Shown here piece by piece: positions 14,879-22,465 of a stretch of DNA of 37,432 nt (position 1 is the first letter of the stretch; every line of letters starts with the position of its first letter). The stretch covers positions 542,496 through 579,927 of the forward strand of contig NZ_LMQH01000011.1 of the NCBI RefSeq assembly GCF_001424105.1, in the 5' to 3' direction. The notes beneath the pieces are model-generated. The model did no database searches. It saw only the letters and a list, made by a program, of their open reading frames with translations, and was not told the origin of the DNA. This DNA comes from Chryseobacterium sp. Leaf394. GTDB taxonomy: Bacteria; Bacteroidota; Bacteroidia; Flavobacteriales; Weeksellaceae. The position numbers and the translations under genes were made by a program.

Positions 14879-15154
14879 ATGCTAACTCCTTTATTTGAAG
14901 AAAAAACTTTGTTAAATCTAGTATTATGTGCTCGTGATTCTACGAAGCCACTGATTGATCAGTTAGTTAAAACGGGAGAAGAATTAAATATTGGAGATTC
15001 TTACGAGTATCGATCATACTACCAAAGCCTTTTAGACATAAACACAGAAAAATATTTTGAAAATGGTGTTCTCGAACTGGTGATCTATAAAGTTATCAAA
15101 GTTGCCAGGAACAAATCTAAAGATTGTTTAAATGTCAAATTACAACTAACATAA
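14879..15154 (+). CDS. Unrecognised small protein, about 91 residues
   Basis: ATG at 14879 gives MLTPLFEEKTLLNLVLCARD and so on; an in-frame GTG at 14864 would add five residues. The protein is soluble, with a helical N-terminal half, an S-Y-E-Y-R-S-Y-Y-Q-S-L-L-D-I middle, and a C-terminal beta-like part (NGVLELVIYKVIKVARNKSK). I do not recognise the family. The nearest gene on either side is more than 500 bp away or decayed. Length, composition and absence of stops support a real gene moderately. No clear promoter box precedes it; the upstream hairpin at 14738-14772 isolates it from the left. Confidence 0.5.
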   Translation: MLTPLFEEKTLLNLVLCARDSTKPLIDQLVKTGEELNIGDSYEYRSYYQSLLDINTEKYFENGVLELVIYKVIKVARNKSKDCLNVKLQLT

Positions 15155-15671
15155 ATATATACAATAGGTAAATTTAGGTGTGAACTAATAAAATCACTTA
15201 ACAGTGATAAATTATTAGCTTGTTTTATAAGTTAAAATCCCAATTATAATCAAAAACATCGGAGACTTTTAGTTAGTATGAATTGTGGATTGAAGACTAT
15301 TTATTTCTATAATATATAAAAAGAATATGCCCAAAATGATTTTCTCAGATAAAAACAATTTTAAAACTTCCTGACACATCTTTATTATTTAATCAAAAAA
15401 ATCATACTATATTATTTTTTTGTTTATTTAATCGAATTTGTAGCATTTATATTAAATATACAGTTAAGCTGAGGTTTCTAATTTTAATAATTTTTCCTAA
15501 AACAAATATATTCTGTTGTCACTGTGAAAAAAAAATTTTGGTTATAGATAAGCATTGTTTTGAGGTTAATTGACAATCGCATGAGTTATCTTGAAGATCA
15601 AAAGTTTCGTTCTTATTAAGTTAGCTTTTTAAATGGAAGACCTATCCGGAATGTGATGAAAACAAGTGAAG
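15155..15671. other. Very AT-rich gap with a diverged repeat copy
   Basis: No coding frame. It contains one copy of a repeat (15494-15541) that recurs near 36318-36366. The rest is AT-rich with several A and T runs. The decaying stretch before 15671 could hold the terminator of the minus-strand regulator, but no clear stem is seen. Confidence 0.5.
15494..15541 (+). repeat. Copy A of a short dispersed repeat (with 36318-36366)
   Basis: The core CAAATATATTCTGTTGTC (15503-15520), followed by ACT, G-rich bases, an A-run and TTTTGG, matches CAAATATATTCCGTTGTC at 36328-36345 with a similar A-run and TTTTTGGG. By eye about 75-80% of some 45 bases agree, and similarity stops on both sides. Confidence 0.5.
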
Positions 15672-16235
15672 CTAATTTTTTTTATTTTTCAGATCATACT
15701 TGTTCTGAATTCTGATTAATGATTTAGTAGTTATTCCAAACAATGATGACATGTAAAAGGGCTGGATCCGTAATAAAACTTTGGGATTGTTTTTTAAAAA
15801 TCTTGCGTATTTTTCTTCAGGGTTTGAAATTTTCTTCGAGTCAAACATCTCCTGATAATAAAGTAACGTATTCAGTATAAACTGATCAATCTGTTCCTGT
15901 ATTTTCACTGAGGAAGCTACGATCATGTAAAAATCTTTTTTCGATATAGCATATACAGTGCACGGTTCAATGGTCTCTAAAGAAAAAGAACTTGGTTTAT
16001 TATTGAAAAAGGACTGTATACAAAAGAAAAGTTCATCTTCAAAAAAGAATTGTAGGGTTATGTTCTTGGGGCCATGGGCAGTAAAAGTTCGTAGACAGCC
16101 TTTTAAGATAATGAATGCTTCATCGGCAAATTCACCCTCAATCAGCAGTTCTGTATGTGCAGGAATTTCTTTCTTTTTAAATAAATGAGTAAATCTGTTC
16201 CATTCATTATCATTCTCCATTTTATCATTCTCCAT
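15672..16235 (-). CDS. Crp/Fnr-like cyclic-nucleotide-binding-domain regulator (copy 3)
   Basis: This protein has about 187 residues from the start chosen at ATG 16233-16235 (MENDKMENDNEWNRF); longer frames from 16325 add hydrophobic, AT-driven residues that look non-coding. The N-terminal two thirds are a cNMP-binding-like barrel (LIEGEFADEAFIILKGCLRT, then ITLQFFFEDELFF). The C-terminal part has EEKYARFLKNNP and a short HTH (SSLFGITTKSLIRIQNK), as in the Bacteroidota Crp group where the HTH is compact. It has the same length as, and belongs to the same sub-group as, the regulator at 35464-36027, and differs from copies 1 and 2. The start contains a tandem 15-bp repeat (ATGGAGAATGATAAA-type), which duplicates MENDK/MENDN. 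The target is unknown; its nearest neighbour is the Hsp20 gene on the other strand. Confidence 0.85.
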   Translation of the reverse strand: MENDKMENDNEWNRFTHLFKKKEIPAHTELLIEGEFADEAFIILKGCLRTFTAHGPKNITLQFFFEDELFFCIQSFFNNKPSSFSLETIEPCTVYAISKKDFYMIVASSVKIQEQIDQFILNTLLYYQEMFDSKKISNPEEKYARFLKNNPKVLLRIQPFYMSSLFGITTKSLIRIQNKYDLKNKKN

Positions 16236-16369
16236 TATTATCATTGTGATATTAATTATATTACAGATATAAAATTTGTTGTTATTAATAAATGGGAACT
16301 GGAATAGAGCACAGCTGAATTTCAATAGATGAAATGATCAGAAATATTTCTAACACTCTTTATATACGA

Positions 16370-16545
16370 TAAATTCTTCCTTTTGGTTTGCAGTAAGTCT
16401 TTGCACTCTCAATTAGATACTGAATATGACTTGCTACCTAGATTCGTGTCAAATACCTATAAGTGAAGTTTGAATTATCGTTGTCGTTATTCTTCTCATT
16501 AAAAGCTGTATAATAGCCAATATCGTATTTGATATAGTTTGGCAA
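16370..16545 (-). pseudogene. Possible decayed gene, minus strand
   Basis: On the minus strand, the frame from about 16540 reads NYIKYDIGYYTAFNEKNNDN then DNSNFTYRYLTRI and stop, then in the same frame VASHIQYLIESAKTYCKPKG with RIYRI and stop near 16371. The composition is protein-like and the C-terminal KTYCKPKG resembles the end of small exported Bacteroidota proteins, but I cannot name a family and no start is found. Treat it as a remnant, or as chance. Confidence 0.3.
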
Positions 16546-16790
16546 TAATCCGAACTCTCAATGCATCAATTTGTATATTATATGAACAAATAATCTTCTC
16601 CAGAGGCCAGTTTATTGTGCTTCGAAAATTTTGTGTCCGAGCATTAAATTTCCCTTCTCATAATATTCGGTATGAAAGAATCTTAGAGGTATGTTTCGTC
16701 ATAATCTCTTTCAACGATTTGTTAAATGAGGTACAGTGCCTGTCTGCGTTTCAGAGTCAATATGCTGCTGTCGTTGATCGATTAAGATTG

Positions 16791-16856
16791 TGACAATTTT
16801 TCATACAAATGTTGACAATTTTTCACATAGTAGTTGACAAATTTTCCAATTTTTAC
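16791..16856 (+). repeat. Three tandem 22-bp repeats upstream of hsp20
   Basis: TGACAATTTTTC begins at 16791 and 16813, and TGACAAATTTTC at 16835, exactly 22 bp apart, that is about two turns of the helix. The second half of each unit is not conserved. Copies 2 and 3 read GTTGACAA. The array lies 74-139 bp upstream of the Hsp20 start. In-phase repeats are what one expects of a multi-site operator or of upstream promoter elements. Confidence 0.75.
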
Positions 16857-16882
16857 GCTGGTATATTGTTTGAAAATTTTAA

Positions 16883-16896
16883 AATGTGATCACATT
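16883..16896. promoter_or_regulatory. Perfect 14-bp palindrome in the hsp20 leader
   Basis: AATGTGATCACATT is fully symmetric and contains TGTGA and TCACA with no spacer. It lies 33-46 bp before the Hsp20 ATG, just downstream of the three 22-bp repeats and of a TATTGTTTG stretch that may be the -7 region. The half-sites resemble the Crp half-site TGTGA, but the usual 6-bp spacer is missing, so a Crp site is not assured. Confidence 0.5.
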
Positions 16897-16929
16897 AATT
16901 ATTGTTTAACATTTAAAAAATCGTTTATT

Positions 16930-17385
16930 ATGTCAATCGTAAAAAGAAACAATGACAGTTTGCTCCCTGCGAACCCACGTACACTGTTCGATGACTTTTT
17001 TAGCCGCGAACTTTTTAACTGGGGCAACAACAATTATTCGTCAACACTCAGCACAATTCCTTCCGTGAATATCAAGGAGAATGACCAAAATTTTGAAGTC
17101 GATGTAGCAGCGCCGGGTATGGAAAAACAAGATTTCCAAATAACGCTGGAAGGTAATCTCCTAACGATTTCTTCATCTAAAAAAAATCAGACGGAAGAAA
17201 ATAAAGAAAATTACACCCGCAGAGAATTTAGCTACCAGTCATTTCAGCGAACTTTCGAACTCGCAAAAGATGTTGTTGATGAGGAACATATTGAGGCCAG
17301 GTACGAAAATGGCGTACTTAAGCTTATGATTCCAAAAACAGAAGAAGCTAAAAAGCCAGCCCGAAGGCTGATCGAGATTAAATAA
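16930..17385 (+). CDS. Small heat-shock protein, Hsp20/alpha-crystallin family
   Basis: This 151-residue chaperone binds unfolding proteins without ATP and forms oligomers. The alpha-crystallin domain spans about residues 40-143 (VNIKENDQNFEVDVAAPGME, then GNLLTISSSKK). It contains the conserved ARYENGVLKLMIPK (A-x-x-x-N-G-V-L motif) and a C-terminal I-x-I (IEI) that docks onto a neighbouring subunit. The N-terminal arm has the Bacteroidota-type LFDDFFSRELFNW. The start was set at ATG 16930 (MSIVKRNND); an in-frame ATG at 16834 lies inside the third 22-bp repeat and would add 32 unlikely residues. The upstream region has the 22-bp array and the palindrome at 16883. A terminator at 17404 closes the unit. 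Confidence 0.95.
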   Translation: MSIVKRNNDSLLPANPRTLFDDFFSRELFNWGNNNYSSTLSTIPSVNIKENDQNFEVDVAAPGMEKQDFQITLEGNLLTISSSKKNQTEENKENYTRREFSYQSFQRTFELAKDVVDEEHIEARYENGVLKLMIPKTEEAKKPARRLIEIK

Positions 17386-17403
17386 TATTTCTGAATCTAT
17401 TAC

Positions 17404-17434
17404 AAATTGGTTTTCCGTTAGGAAGACCAATTTT
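17404..17434 (+). terminator. Rho-independent terminator after hsp20
   Basis: AAATTGGTTTTCC (17404-17416) pairs with GGAAGACCAATTT (17421-17433) with one G-T pair and loop GTTA, followed by a short T-run. It lies 19 bp after the hsp20 stop, so the antiporter downstream likely has its own promoter. Confidence 0.85.
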
Positions 17435-17482
17435 ATATATCACGATCATCAATTCATTATTAATGTTTAAAAAATATAGTAT

Positions 17483-18667
17483 ATGAATGAATTACTCTGG
17501 TCTGTATGTTTACTAAGCCTCATTACTCTAGGGACTATATTTCTGCTTAAGAAATTTAATCAACCCTATCTGATTGCATATATTGTTGCTGGTGTAGTTC
17601 TTGGACCTCACGCCTTAGGAGTGTTCACAAAACCTGGCGAGATAGAAACTGTGGGGGAAATTGGAATTCTTTTCCTAATGTTTTTTTTAGGAATGGAGAT
17701 CAATGTTCCTGATAATCGGAGTTTGCTTATAAAACCTGTTGTAGCACAAAGCGTTAAGATAGTCCTCAGTATGCTCTGTGCGTTATCAGTGTGCTATATC
17801 TTAGGATTATCGACCAATAGTGTTCTTTTGATCACAATTCTTTTTATGTTCAACAGTACGGCGGTCGTTAGTGAGTTTTTAAAAAAGCATAATACCTTAC
17901 AGACAACATTCGGAATTGTGATACTCAATATGCTGATCTTTCAGGATTTGCTATTGGCCCCTGTGCTCACAATGCTTAAAGCCTGGGATAATGAAGATTT
18001 CGATCTTTCCAGTACATTATTTCCGATATTTTTGTGTGCTGCCGTTTTCTATGTAATAAAAAAAATACGTAATGTTCAGGAAATAAAACTTCCAAAGCAA
18101 TTTAAAGCAATAGAAAGTGATCACGACCTGCAGGTTTTTTCCGGTTTGTTCATCTGTCTTGGTTTTGGACTACTTGCAGAGGAGAGTGGGTTAAGCGCAG
18201 CTTTGGGCAGTTTTATTGCAGGAGTCATTGTTGGAAGGGTTAAAATATTTAACTGGCTGGAACATTCGTTATTACCATTTAAGATATTTTTTGTTACGCT
18301 ATTTTTTGTGTCTGTGGGACTGCGTTTAGACATTCGCTTTCTCGCTTCCAATTATCCTGTTATTCTTTTGGGTACATTATTCGTTTTGGTAAGCAACAGT
18401 ATTATGTCTGCGGTTATTTTTCGTTGCCTTAAATTTAGCTGGAAGGAAAGCTGGTATGGAGGAGCCCTCCTATCGCAGACAGGTGAGTTTGGAATATTAG
18501 CACTGTCTGTTGCCTATAAAATTGGAATTATTGAATATGGCTTATACAAGGAAGGATTAGGTATAACGTGTTTGTCATTATTGCTCTCTACTTTATGGAT
18601 CGCGGTCTTAAATCATACTTTAGAAAGGTTTCCAACTGTAAAGAAATATGCCAAAAATAACACGTAA
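17483..18667 (+). CDS. Kef-type cation:proton antiporter (CPA2), without RCK domain
   Basis: This 394-residue polytopic membrane protein has roughly 11-13 hydrophobic segments and fits the Na+/H+ exchanger domain PF00999 in its CPA2/Kef branch. Recognisable parts are LIAYIVAGVVLGPHALG (about 32-48), EIGILFLMFFLGMEI (about 61-75), the acidic LIFQDLLLAPVL segment (about 150-165) and GLSAALGSFIAGVIVG (about 238-253), with LLSQTGEFGILALS near 330. These correspond to the Kef pore motifs. Many KefB/KefC proteins carry a C-terminal TrkA-N/RCK regulatory domain; here the protein ends after the last membrane segment, so it is a membrane-only form. It probably exchanges K+ or Na+ for H+ during stress. 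It follows hsp20 behind a terminator, 49 bp after the stem. Confidence 0.85.
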   Translation: MNELLWSVCLLSLITLGTIFLLKKFNQPYLIAYIVAGVVLGPHALGVFTKPGEIETVGEIGILFLMFFLGMEINVPDNRSLLIKPVVAQSVKIVLSMLCALSVCYILGLSTNSVLLITILFMFNSTAVVSEFLKKHNTLQTTFGIVILNMLIFQDLLLAPVLTMLKAWDNEDFDLSSTLFPIFLCAAVFYVIKKIRNVQEIKLPKQFKAIESDHDLQVFSGLFICLGFGLLAEESGLSAALGSFIAGVIVGRVKIFNWLEHSLLPFKIFFVTLFFVSVGLRLDIRFLASNYPVILLGTLFVLVSNSIMSAVIFRCLKFSWKESWYGGALLSQTGEFGILALSVAYKIGIIEYGLYKEGLGITCLSLLLSTLWIAVLNHTLERFPTVKKYAKNNT

Positions 18668-18890
18668 TGATATAAGCCTCAATTGAAAATTCTTATTTTC
18701 TTAGTGGGATGAAGAAGTTTATGCAAGGAGATATAATAAGATGGCCGTCGGCGGTTTTACAACTCTTTCTCACAACAGAAACTTCCTCTATCCTCGAAAA
18801 AAAATCAGTTATGGATCAAAAAATTGTTGCATTAACAAGATAAATCATAACTGCTGTTTCAGCTCCACATATGATGTGCAAAGTGCAAAA
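18668..18890. other. Gap with possible gene tail
   Basis: One + strand frame reads RWPSAVLQLFLTTETSSILE then KKSVMDQKIVALTR and stop near 18842. It is coding-like but without a start or family match, so it may be a remnant. Nothing else is seen before the hairpin at 18891. Confidence 0.25.
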
Positions 18891-18922
18891 AAATCCCCAG
18901 ATTAAATAAAACATGGGGATTT
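18891..18922 (-). terminator. Perfect 8-bp hairpin, terminator-like on minus strand
   Basis: AAATCCCC (18891-18898) pairs with GGGGATTT (18915-18922) around a 16-base loop. On the minus strand the stem runs into TTTTTTT; on the + strand there is no T-run. No minus-strand gene survives upstream of it. The rest of 18923-19169 is AT-rich without a gene. Confidence 0.5.
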
Positions 18923-19169
18923 GCAGTTAAATATTTATGAACTTGGTGTAAAATTTAAATCATTAATTTTTTAATCACTTAAGTTACAATTACTATGCCT
19001 AAAATAAGCTATTCTGTAAATTTTGCATTGATACATGATAAACTAGCATTCTTATCAAAGAGATTGATAATCAATTAAACCATATTGTTTAATCTTCAGG
19101 AATTGGAATCTGGTTTCGATATTACTAGAAGTTACAGCCAATAACATAGAACAATTTAATTGATATTTA

Positions 19170-19200
19170 TGAACAATGTTCAAAAAATATCATATATTTG
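19170..19200 (+). promoter_or_regulatory. tetR promoter with overlapping TetR operator
   Basis: TGAACAATGTTCA (19170-19182) is a 13-bp palindrome (6-bp arms around one base). TATATTTG at 19193-19200 matches the TAnnTTTG box exactly. The operator covers the place of the -33 element, and the start codon is 17 bp after the box. The same 13 bases occur at 21082-21094 before the efflux operon, so the TetR protein most likely represses both itself and the operon. Confidence 0.75.
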
Positions 19201-19216
19201 CATCATAATTTTGATT

Positions 19217-19834
19217 ATGAGTATCATCGAAAGAAAAAAGAAGGAAAAGGAGGCTCTAAGACTGCTTATTCTTAATGGTGCCAAAAAGCTTTTCGTTGAA
19301 CGAGGGATCGAATGTACCACGATCAGAAGCATAGCGGATGAGATTAACTATAGTGTGGGTACGGTCTATGTTTATTTTAAAGACAAGAATGCAATCTTCC
19401 ACGATCTGCATTCGATAGGTTTTCAGGAATTGGGACAGTATTTCAGCGAGCTTTTTGCCATCGAGGATCCCATGAAGAGACTTCGAAAAATGGGATTTGT
19501 CTATATCAAGTTTGCGATGGAAAATTCTGAAATGTATGATCTGATGTTCAATCTGAAAGCACCAATGGATTATCTGGAGGAACAAAAGAATAATCTATGG
19601 CCGGAAGGAGCTCAAACATATGGTTACCTGAAAAAGACGGTGGAAGAGTGCATGAAGAAAGGACATTTTCATGGTCATAATTCCGAAGCTCTCTCTTTTA
19701 TGATTTGGAGTCTTGTTCACGGTATGTGCTGTCTGGAAATCCGTCACAGAACCAAAGGCATTAAATTCCGCAATCCGGAAACTATTCTTGCGGAAGGTTA
19801 TAACGCTTATTTAAAAATATTAGAAAAAATGTAG
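19217..19834 (+). CDS. TetR/AcrR-family repressor of the adjacent efflux operon
   Basis: This 205-residue protein has the N-terminal TetR HTH at about residues 10-57 (LLILNGAKKLFVERGIECTT, IRSIADEINYSVGTVYVYFK) and a helical ligand domain. The C-terminal half matches the TetR_C group with FAMENSEMYDLMFNLKAPMD and SLVHGMCCLEIRHRTKG. The start was set at ATG 19217 (MSIIERKK): an ATG at 19160 would put the operator and the promoter box inside the coding region. It sits between its own operator and the operator-like sequences at 19855 and 21082. It likely senses a toxic hydrophobic compound and derepresses the oxidoreductase and efflux genes downstream; the ligand is not predictable. Confidence 0.9.
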   Translation: MSIIERKKKEKEALRLLILNGAKKLFVERGIECTTIRSIADEINYSVGTVYVYFKDKNAIFHDLHSIGFQELGQYFSELFAIEDPMKRLRKMGFVYIKFAMENSEMYDLMFNLKAPMDYLEEQKNNLWPEGAQTYGYLKKTVEECMKKGHFHGHNSEALSFMIWSLVHGMCCLEIRHRTKGIKFRNPETILAEGYNAYLKILEKM

Positions 19835-19854
19835 TATTTTTTTGATTTAAAAAA

Positions 19855-19867
19855 TGAACATCATTCA
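19855..19867. promoter_or_regulatory. Operator-like site between tetR and oxidoreductase
   Basis: TGAACATCATTCA shares 10 of 13 bases with the TGAACAATGTTCA operator at the same register and has TGAA/TTCA ends. It lies 84-96 bp before the oxidoreductase start. Weaker than the other two sites, but its placement in the third promoter of the module is suggestive. Confidence 0.4.
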
Positions 19868-19950
19868 AAATAAAAACAACGTATAAATTAGGCAGTTTAA
19901 TCGGCTTTTGAAAATAGCTTAGAAAACAAATTTAAATATATACAACAACT

Positions 19951-20952
19951 ATGGACAGAAGATTTTTTATAAAAAAAGGATCCCTCGCTTTTCTGGCGAT
20001 CTCCACCCCATCTGTCTTTTTTAAAAACTTTGATATGGACTTAAGCAATGAAAAATTGTACGATACAATTATTGTAGGTGGCAGTTATGCAGGACTCTCT
20101 GCTGCCATGACACTAGGACGTTCTTTAAGAAATGTCTTAATTATTGACAGCGGAAATCCCTGCAATAAACAGACCCCTCATTCCCATAATTTCTTAACGA
20201 GAGATGGTGTACCTCCAGGAGAAATTGCGAAAATTGCCAGGTTAGAGGTTACCAAATATCCAACCATCGAGTTTTATGAAGGATTCGCAGTGAGTGGAAG
20301 CAAAATTTCGGAGGGTTTTGGTATAAAAACTTCAGACGGGAAGTCATTTATAACTAAAAAACTGATTTTTGCAACCGGAATAGTAGATTCACTACATGCT
20401 ATTACAGGATTCGCAGAGTGTTGGGGCATATCTGTCATACACTGTCCCTACTGTCATGGATATGAGGTTAGAAACAAGAAAACAGCAATTTTAGCGGATG
20501 GAGATCGTCTGGTTTATTTTACCTCATTAATTAAAAATTTGACCGATGATGTCACCTTAATCACATCAGAGATAAATGCCAGTAATGCTGACAATATTGC
20601 GATCCTTCAAAGAAATGGCGTTAAAATAATTGAGAAAAAGATCTCAGAAATACAACACCACAATGGATATATCGAAAAGGTCATTTTTTCTGATGGAACA
20701 GCAGAAAGTTTTGAAGCAATGTATGCACCGGTACCATTCCGACAGCATTCTAATATTCCACAGGAATTGGGATGTGAGTTGACAGATACAGGCCTTATCA
20801 AAATTGATGAATCTCATAATACTACTGTGGATAGTGTATATGCAGTCGGGGACAATAGCAACATATTAAGGTCCGTTTCATTGGCGGTTTCATCAGGATC
20901 TGTTGCGGGAGTAAAGATCAATGGGGAATTATCTGCTGAAATCTTTAGATAA
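19951..20952 (+). CDS. Thioredoxin-reductase-like FAD/NAD(P) oxidoreductase with Tat-like N-terminus
   Basis: This 333-residue protein starts MDRRFFIKKGSLAFLAIST, a twin-arginine-like leader with a hydrophobic stretch and no clear cleavage site. The FAD site follows (DTIIVGGSYAGLSAAMTLGR, about 40-59), then the redox CPYCHGYEV (about 168-176) of the CxxC type found in thioredoxin reductases and their relatives, and VYAVGDNSN (about 298) closing the FAD site. The NAD(P) loop between the two is degenerate (TAILADGDRL instead of GxGxxA), so the electron donor is uncertain. It lies between tetR and the TolC gene with its own operator-like site, which suggests joint regulation with efflux, perhaps for redox processing of a compound before export. 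Confidence 0.85.
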   Translation: MDRRFFIKKGSLAFLAISTPSVFFKNFDMDLSNEKLYDTIIVGGSYAGLSAAMTLGRSLRNVLIIDSGNPCNKQTPHSHNFLTRDGVPPGEIAKIARLEVTKYPTIEFYEGFAVSGSKISEGFGIKTSDGKSFITKKLIFATGIVDSLHAITGFAECWGISVIHCPYCHGYEVRNKKTAILADGDRLVYFTSLIKNLTDDVTLITSEINASNADNIAILQRNGVKIIEKKISEIQHHNGYIEKVIFSDGTAESFEAMYAPVPFRQHSNIPQELGCELTDTGLIKIDESHNTTVDSVYAVGDNSNILRSVSLAVSSGSVAGVKINGELSAEIFR

Positions 20953-21081
20953 CATCACAGTTAATGTTATTAAATGGGAGGTATCAAGATCTCTTAAAAT
21001 TCCTTAAATGATGCTCAGGTATTGTCAATTCTGATTTATAGGCTATTGCCAACTTAAACAATACTTTTTTTAAAAATTTTA

Positions 21082-21094
21082 TGAACAATGTTCA
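21082..21094. promoter_or_regulatory. TetR operator before the efflux operon
   Basis: TGAACAATGTTCA is identical to the site at 19170-19182. It ends 11 bp before the TolC-family start codon, so bound repressor would block the end of the promoter or the start of transcription. No perfect TAnnTTTG box is seen here. Confidence 0.75.
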
Positions 21095-21105
21095 AATTGT
21101 AAACA

Positions 21106-22452
21106 ATGTATTTATCTATTAAAAATTTATCATTAACGCTTTTGTCATGCCTTGGTTTTCTTGGGTATGGTCAAAAACATCTCGACCGTTACATTGAGAT
21201 CGGTCTTGAAAACAACGAAGTGATCAAACAGAAGAACTTTGACATCGATAAAAGTCTGTACGCTCTGAAGGAAGCACAATCATTATTTTCGCCGAACGTC
21301 GCCTTTGTCACCAACTACACCATTGCAGACGGCGGAAGGACCATTGACATTCCGATCGGGGATATGCTGAATCCGGTTTACAGCACATTGAATCAGATCA
21401 CAAATTCCAACGCTTTTCCACAACTCCAGAATCAGTCGGTACTGATCAATCCAAACAATTTCTACGATGTCAAGCTTCACACGACGATGCCTCTGTTAAA
21501 TTATGAGATCATTTACAATAAAAAGATTAAGGCCCAACAAACTACGTTGCAAAAGATCGAATTGGAAATCTTTCAGCGTGAATTGGTCAAGGAAATAAAA
21601 ATTGCCTACTACAAGTATCTTCAATCTGTGGAAGGTATCAGGATCTATGAAAACGCATTGGCTATTGTCAAAGAAAATCAGAGGGTCAACAGATCGCTAT
21701 TTAAAAATGACAAGATTAACAGAACCGCAGTACTCCGGAGTGATAACGAGGTAACAAGAATCGAAGCGAATCTTGAGACAGCAAAAAACACAAGCAAAAA
21801 TGCGGGGTCTTATTTCAACTTTCTACTCAATCAAAAGTTGGATTCAGAAATCGAAATCGACGAGATCATGGAACTTCCAAACGAAATGATCACAGACAAT
21901 ACATCAAGCAGAGAAGAATTGAAACAATTGGGACAGGCAAAGGAGATCAACGAAAACGTTTATCAATTGACGAAATCCAACTGGTTTCCAAAACTAAGCG
22001 GATTTGCAGATCTGGGATTGCAGGATTTTGATTTTAGAGTTGATAAGTCGTCCCGCTATTATTTTGCAGGTCTGAGTCTGGAATGGAACATCTTCTCCGG
22101 TAATAAGAACAGATACAAACTGAAACAGGTGGGTGAGGACAGCAAAAAGATCAGTTCTCAGATCGACAATGTTAAGCAGCAATTGCTTTTGCAGTTCGAA
22201 GTATCGCAAAACAATCTGAAATCTGCTTTGGAGCAGTACGAATCGGACAATAAACAAAAGGAAACCGCCAAAAAATATAATGGCGACGTGACCAAACTGT
22301 ACAAAGAAGGAATGGCGATCTATATTGAATTGCTGGATGCTCAGAATCAGGTGGTCAATACTCAGCTGAATGCCAATATTTCCCTGTACAATTCTTGGAT
22401 CGCCTTTGCAGAGCTGGAAAGGGCCAATTCAACATTTAATTTTAAAAGATAA
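21106..22452 (+). CDS. TolC-family outer-membrane efflux protein
   Basis: This 448-residue outer-membrane factor has an N-terminal signal peptide (MYLSIKNLSLTLLSCLGFLG, cleaved about residue 22) and two OEP repeats rich in long coiled helices: the first around LEIFQRELVKEIKIAYYKYL and ALAIVKENQRVN, the second around KQQLLLQFEVSQNNLKSALE and AIYIELLDAQNQVVNTQLNA. The length is typical. It forms the exit duct of a tripartite pump with the two genes that follow. The stop is 13 bp before the adaptor gene. The codon choice (frequent GATC, GTC, CTG) differs from the AT-rich genes to the left, a sign of different origin shared by the whole operon. Confidence 0.9.
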   Translation: MYLSIKNLSLTLLSCLGFLGYGQKHLDRYIEIGLENNEVIKQKNFDIDKSLYALKEAQSLFSPNVAFVTNYTIADGGRTIDIPIGDMLNPVYSTLNQITNSNAFPQLQNQSVLINPNNFYDVKLHTTMPLLNYEIIYNKKIKAQQTTLQKIELEIFQRELVKEIKIAYYKYLQSVEGIRIYENALAIVKENQRVNRSLFKNDKINRTAVLRSDNEVTRIEANLETAKNTSKNAGSYFNFLLNQKLDSEIEIDEIMELPNEMITDNTSSREELKQLGQAKEINENVYQLTKSNWFPKLSGFADLGLQDFDFRVDKSSRYYFAGLSLEWNIFSGNKNRYKLKQVGEDSKKISSQIDNVKQQLLLQFEVSQNNLKSALEQYESDNKQKETAKKYNGDVTKLYKEGMAIYIELLDAQNQVVNTQLNANISLYNSWIAFAELERANSTFNFKR

Positions 22453-22465
22453 AAACTAAAAGATC

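Noticed and set aside
16539..16793. 84-residue + strand frame with TTG start
   Set aside because: No family, no start signal, biased composition, and a minus-strand remnant in the same place reads better.
16834..16929. N-terminal extension of Hsp20 from an ATG at 16834
   Set aside because: The 32 extra residues lie over the third 22-bp repeat and the palindrome, do not look like an Hsp20 arm, and the ATG at 16930 gives the usual start.
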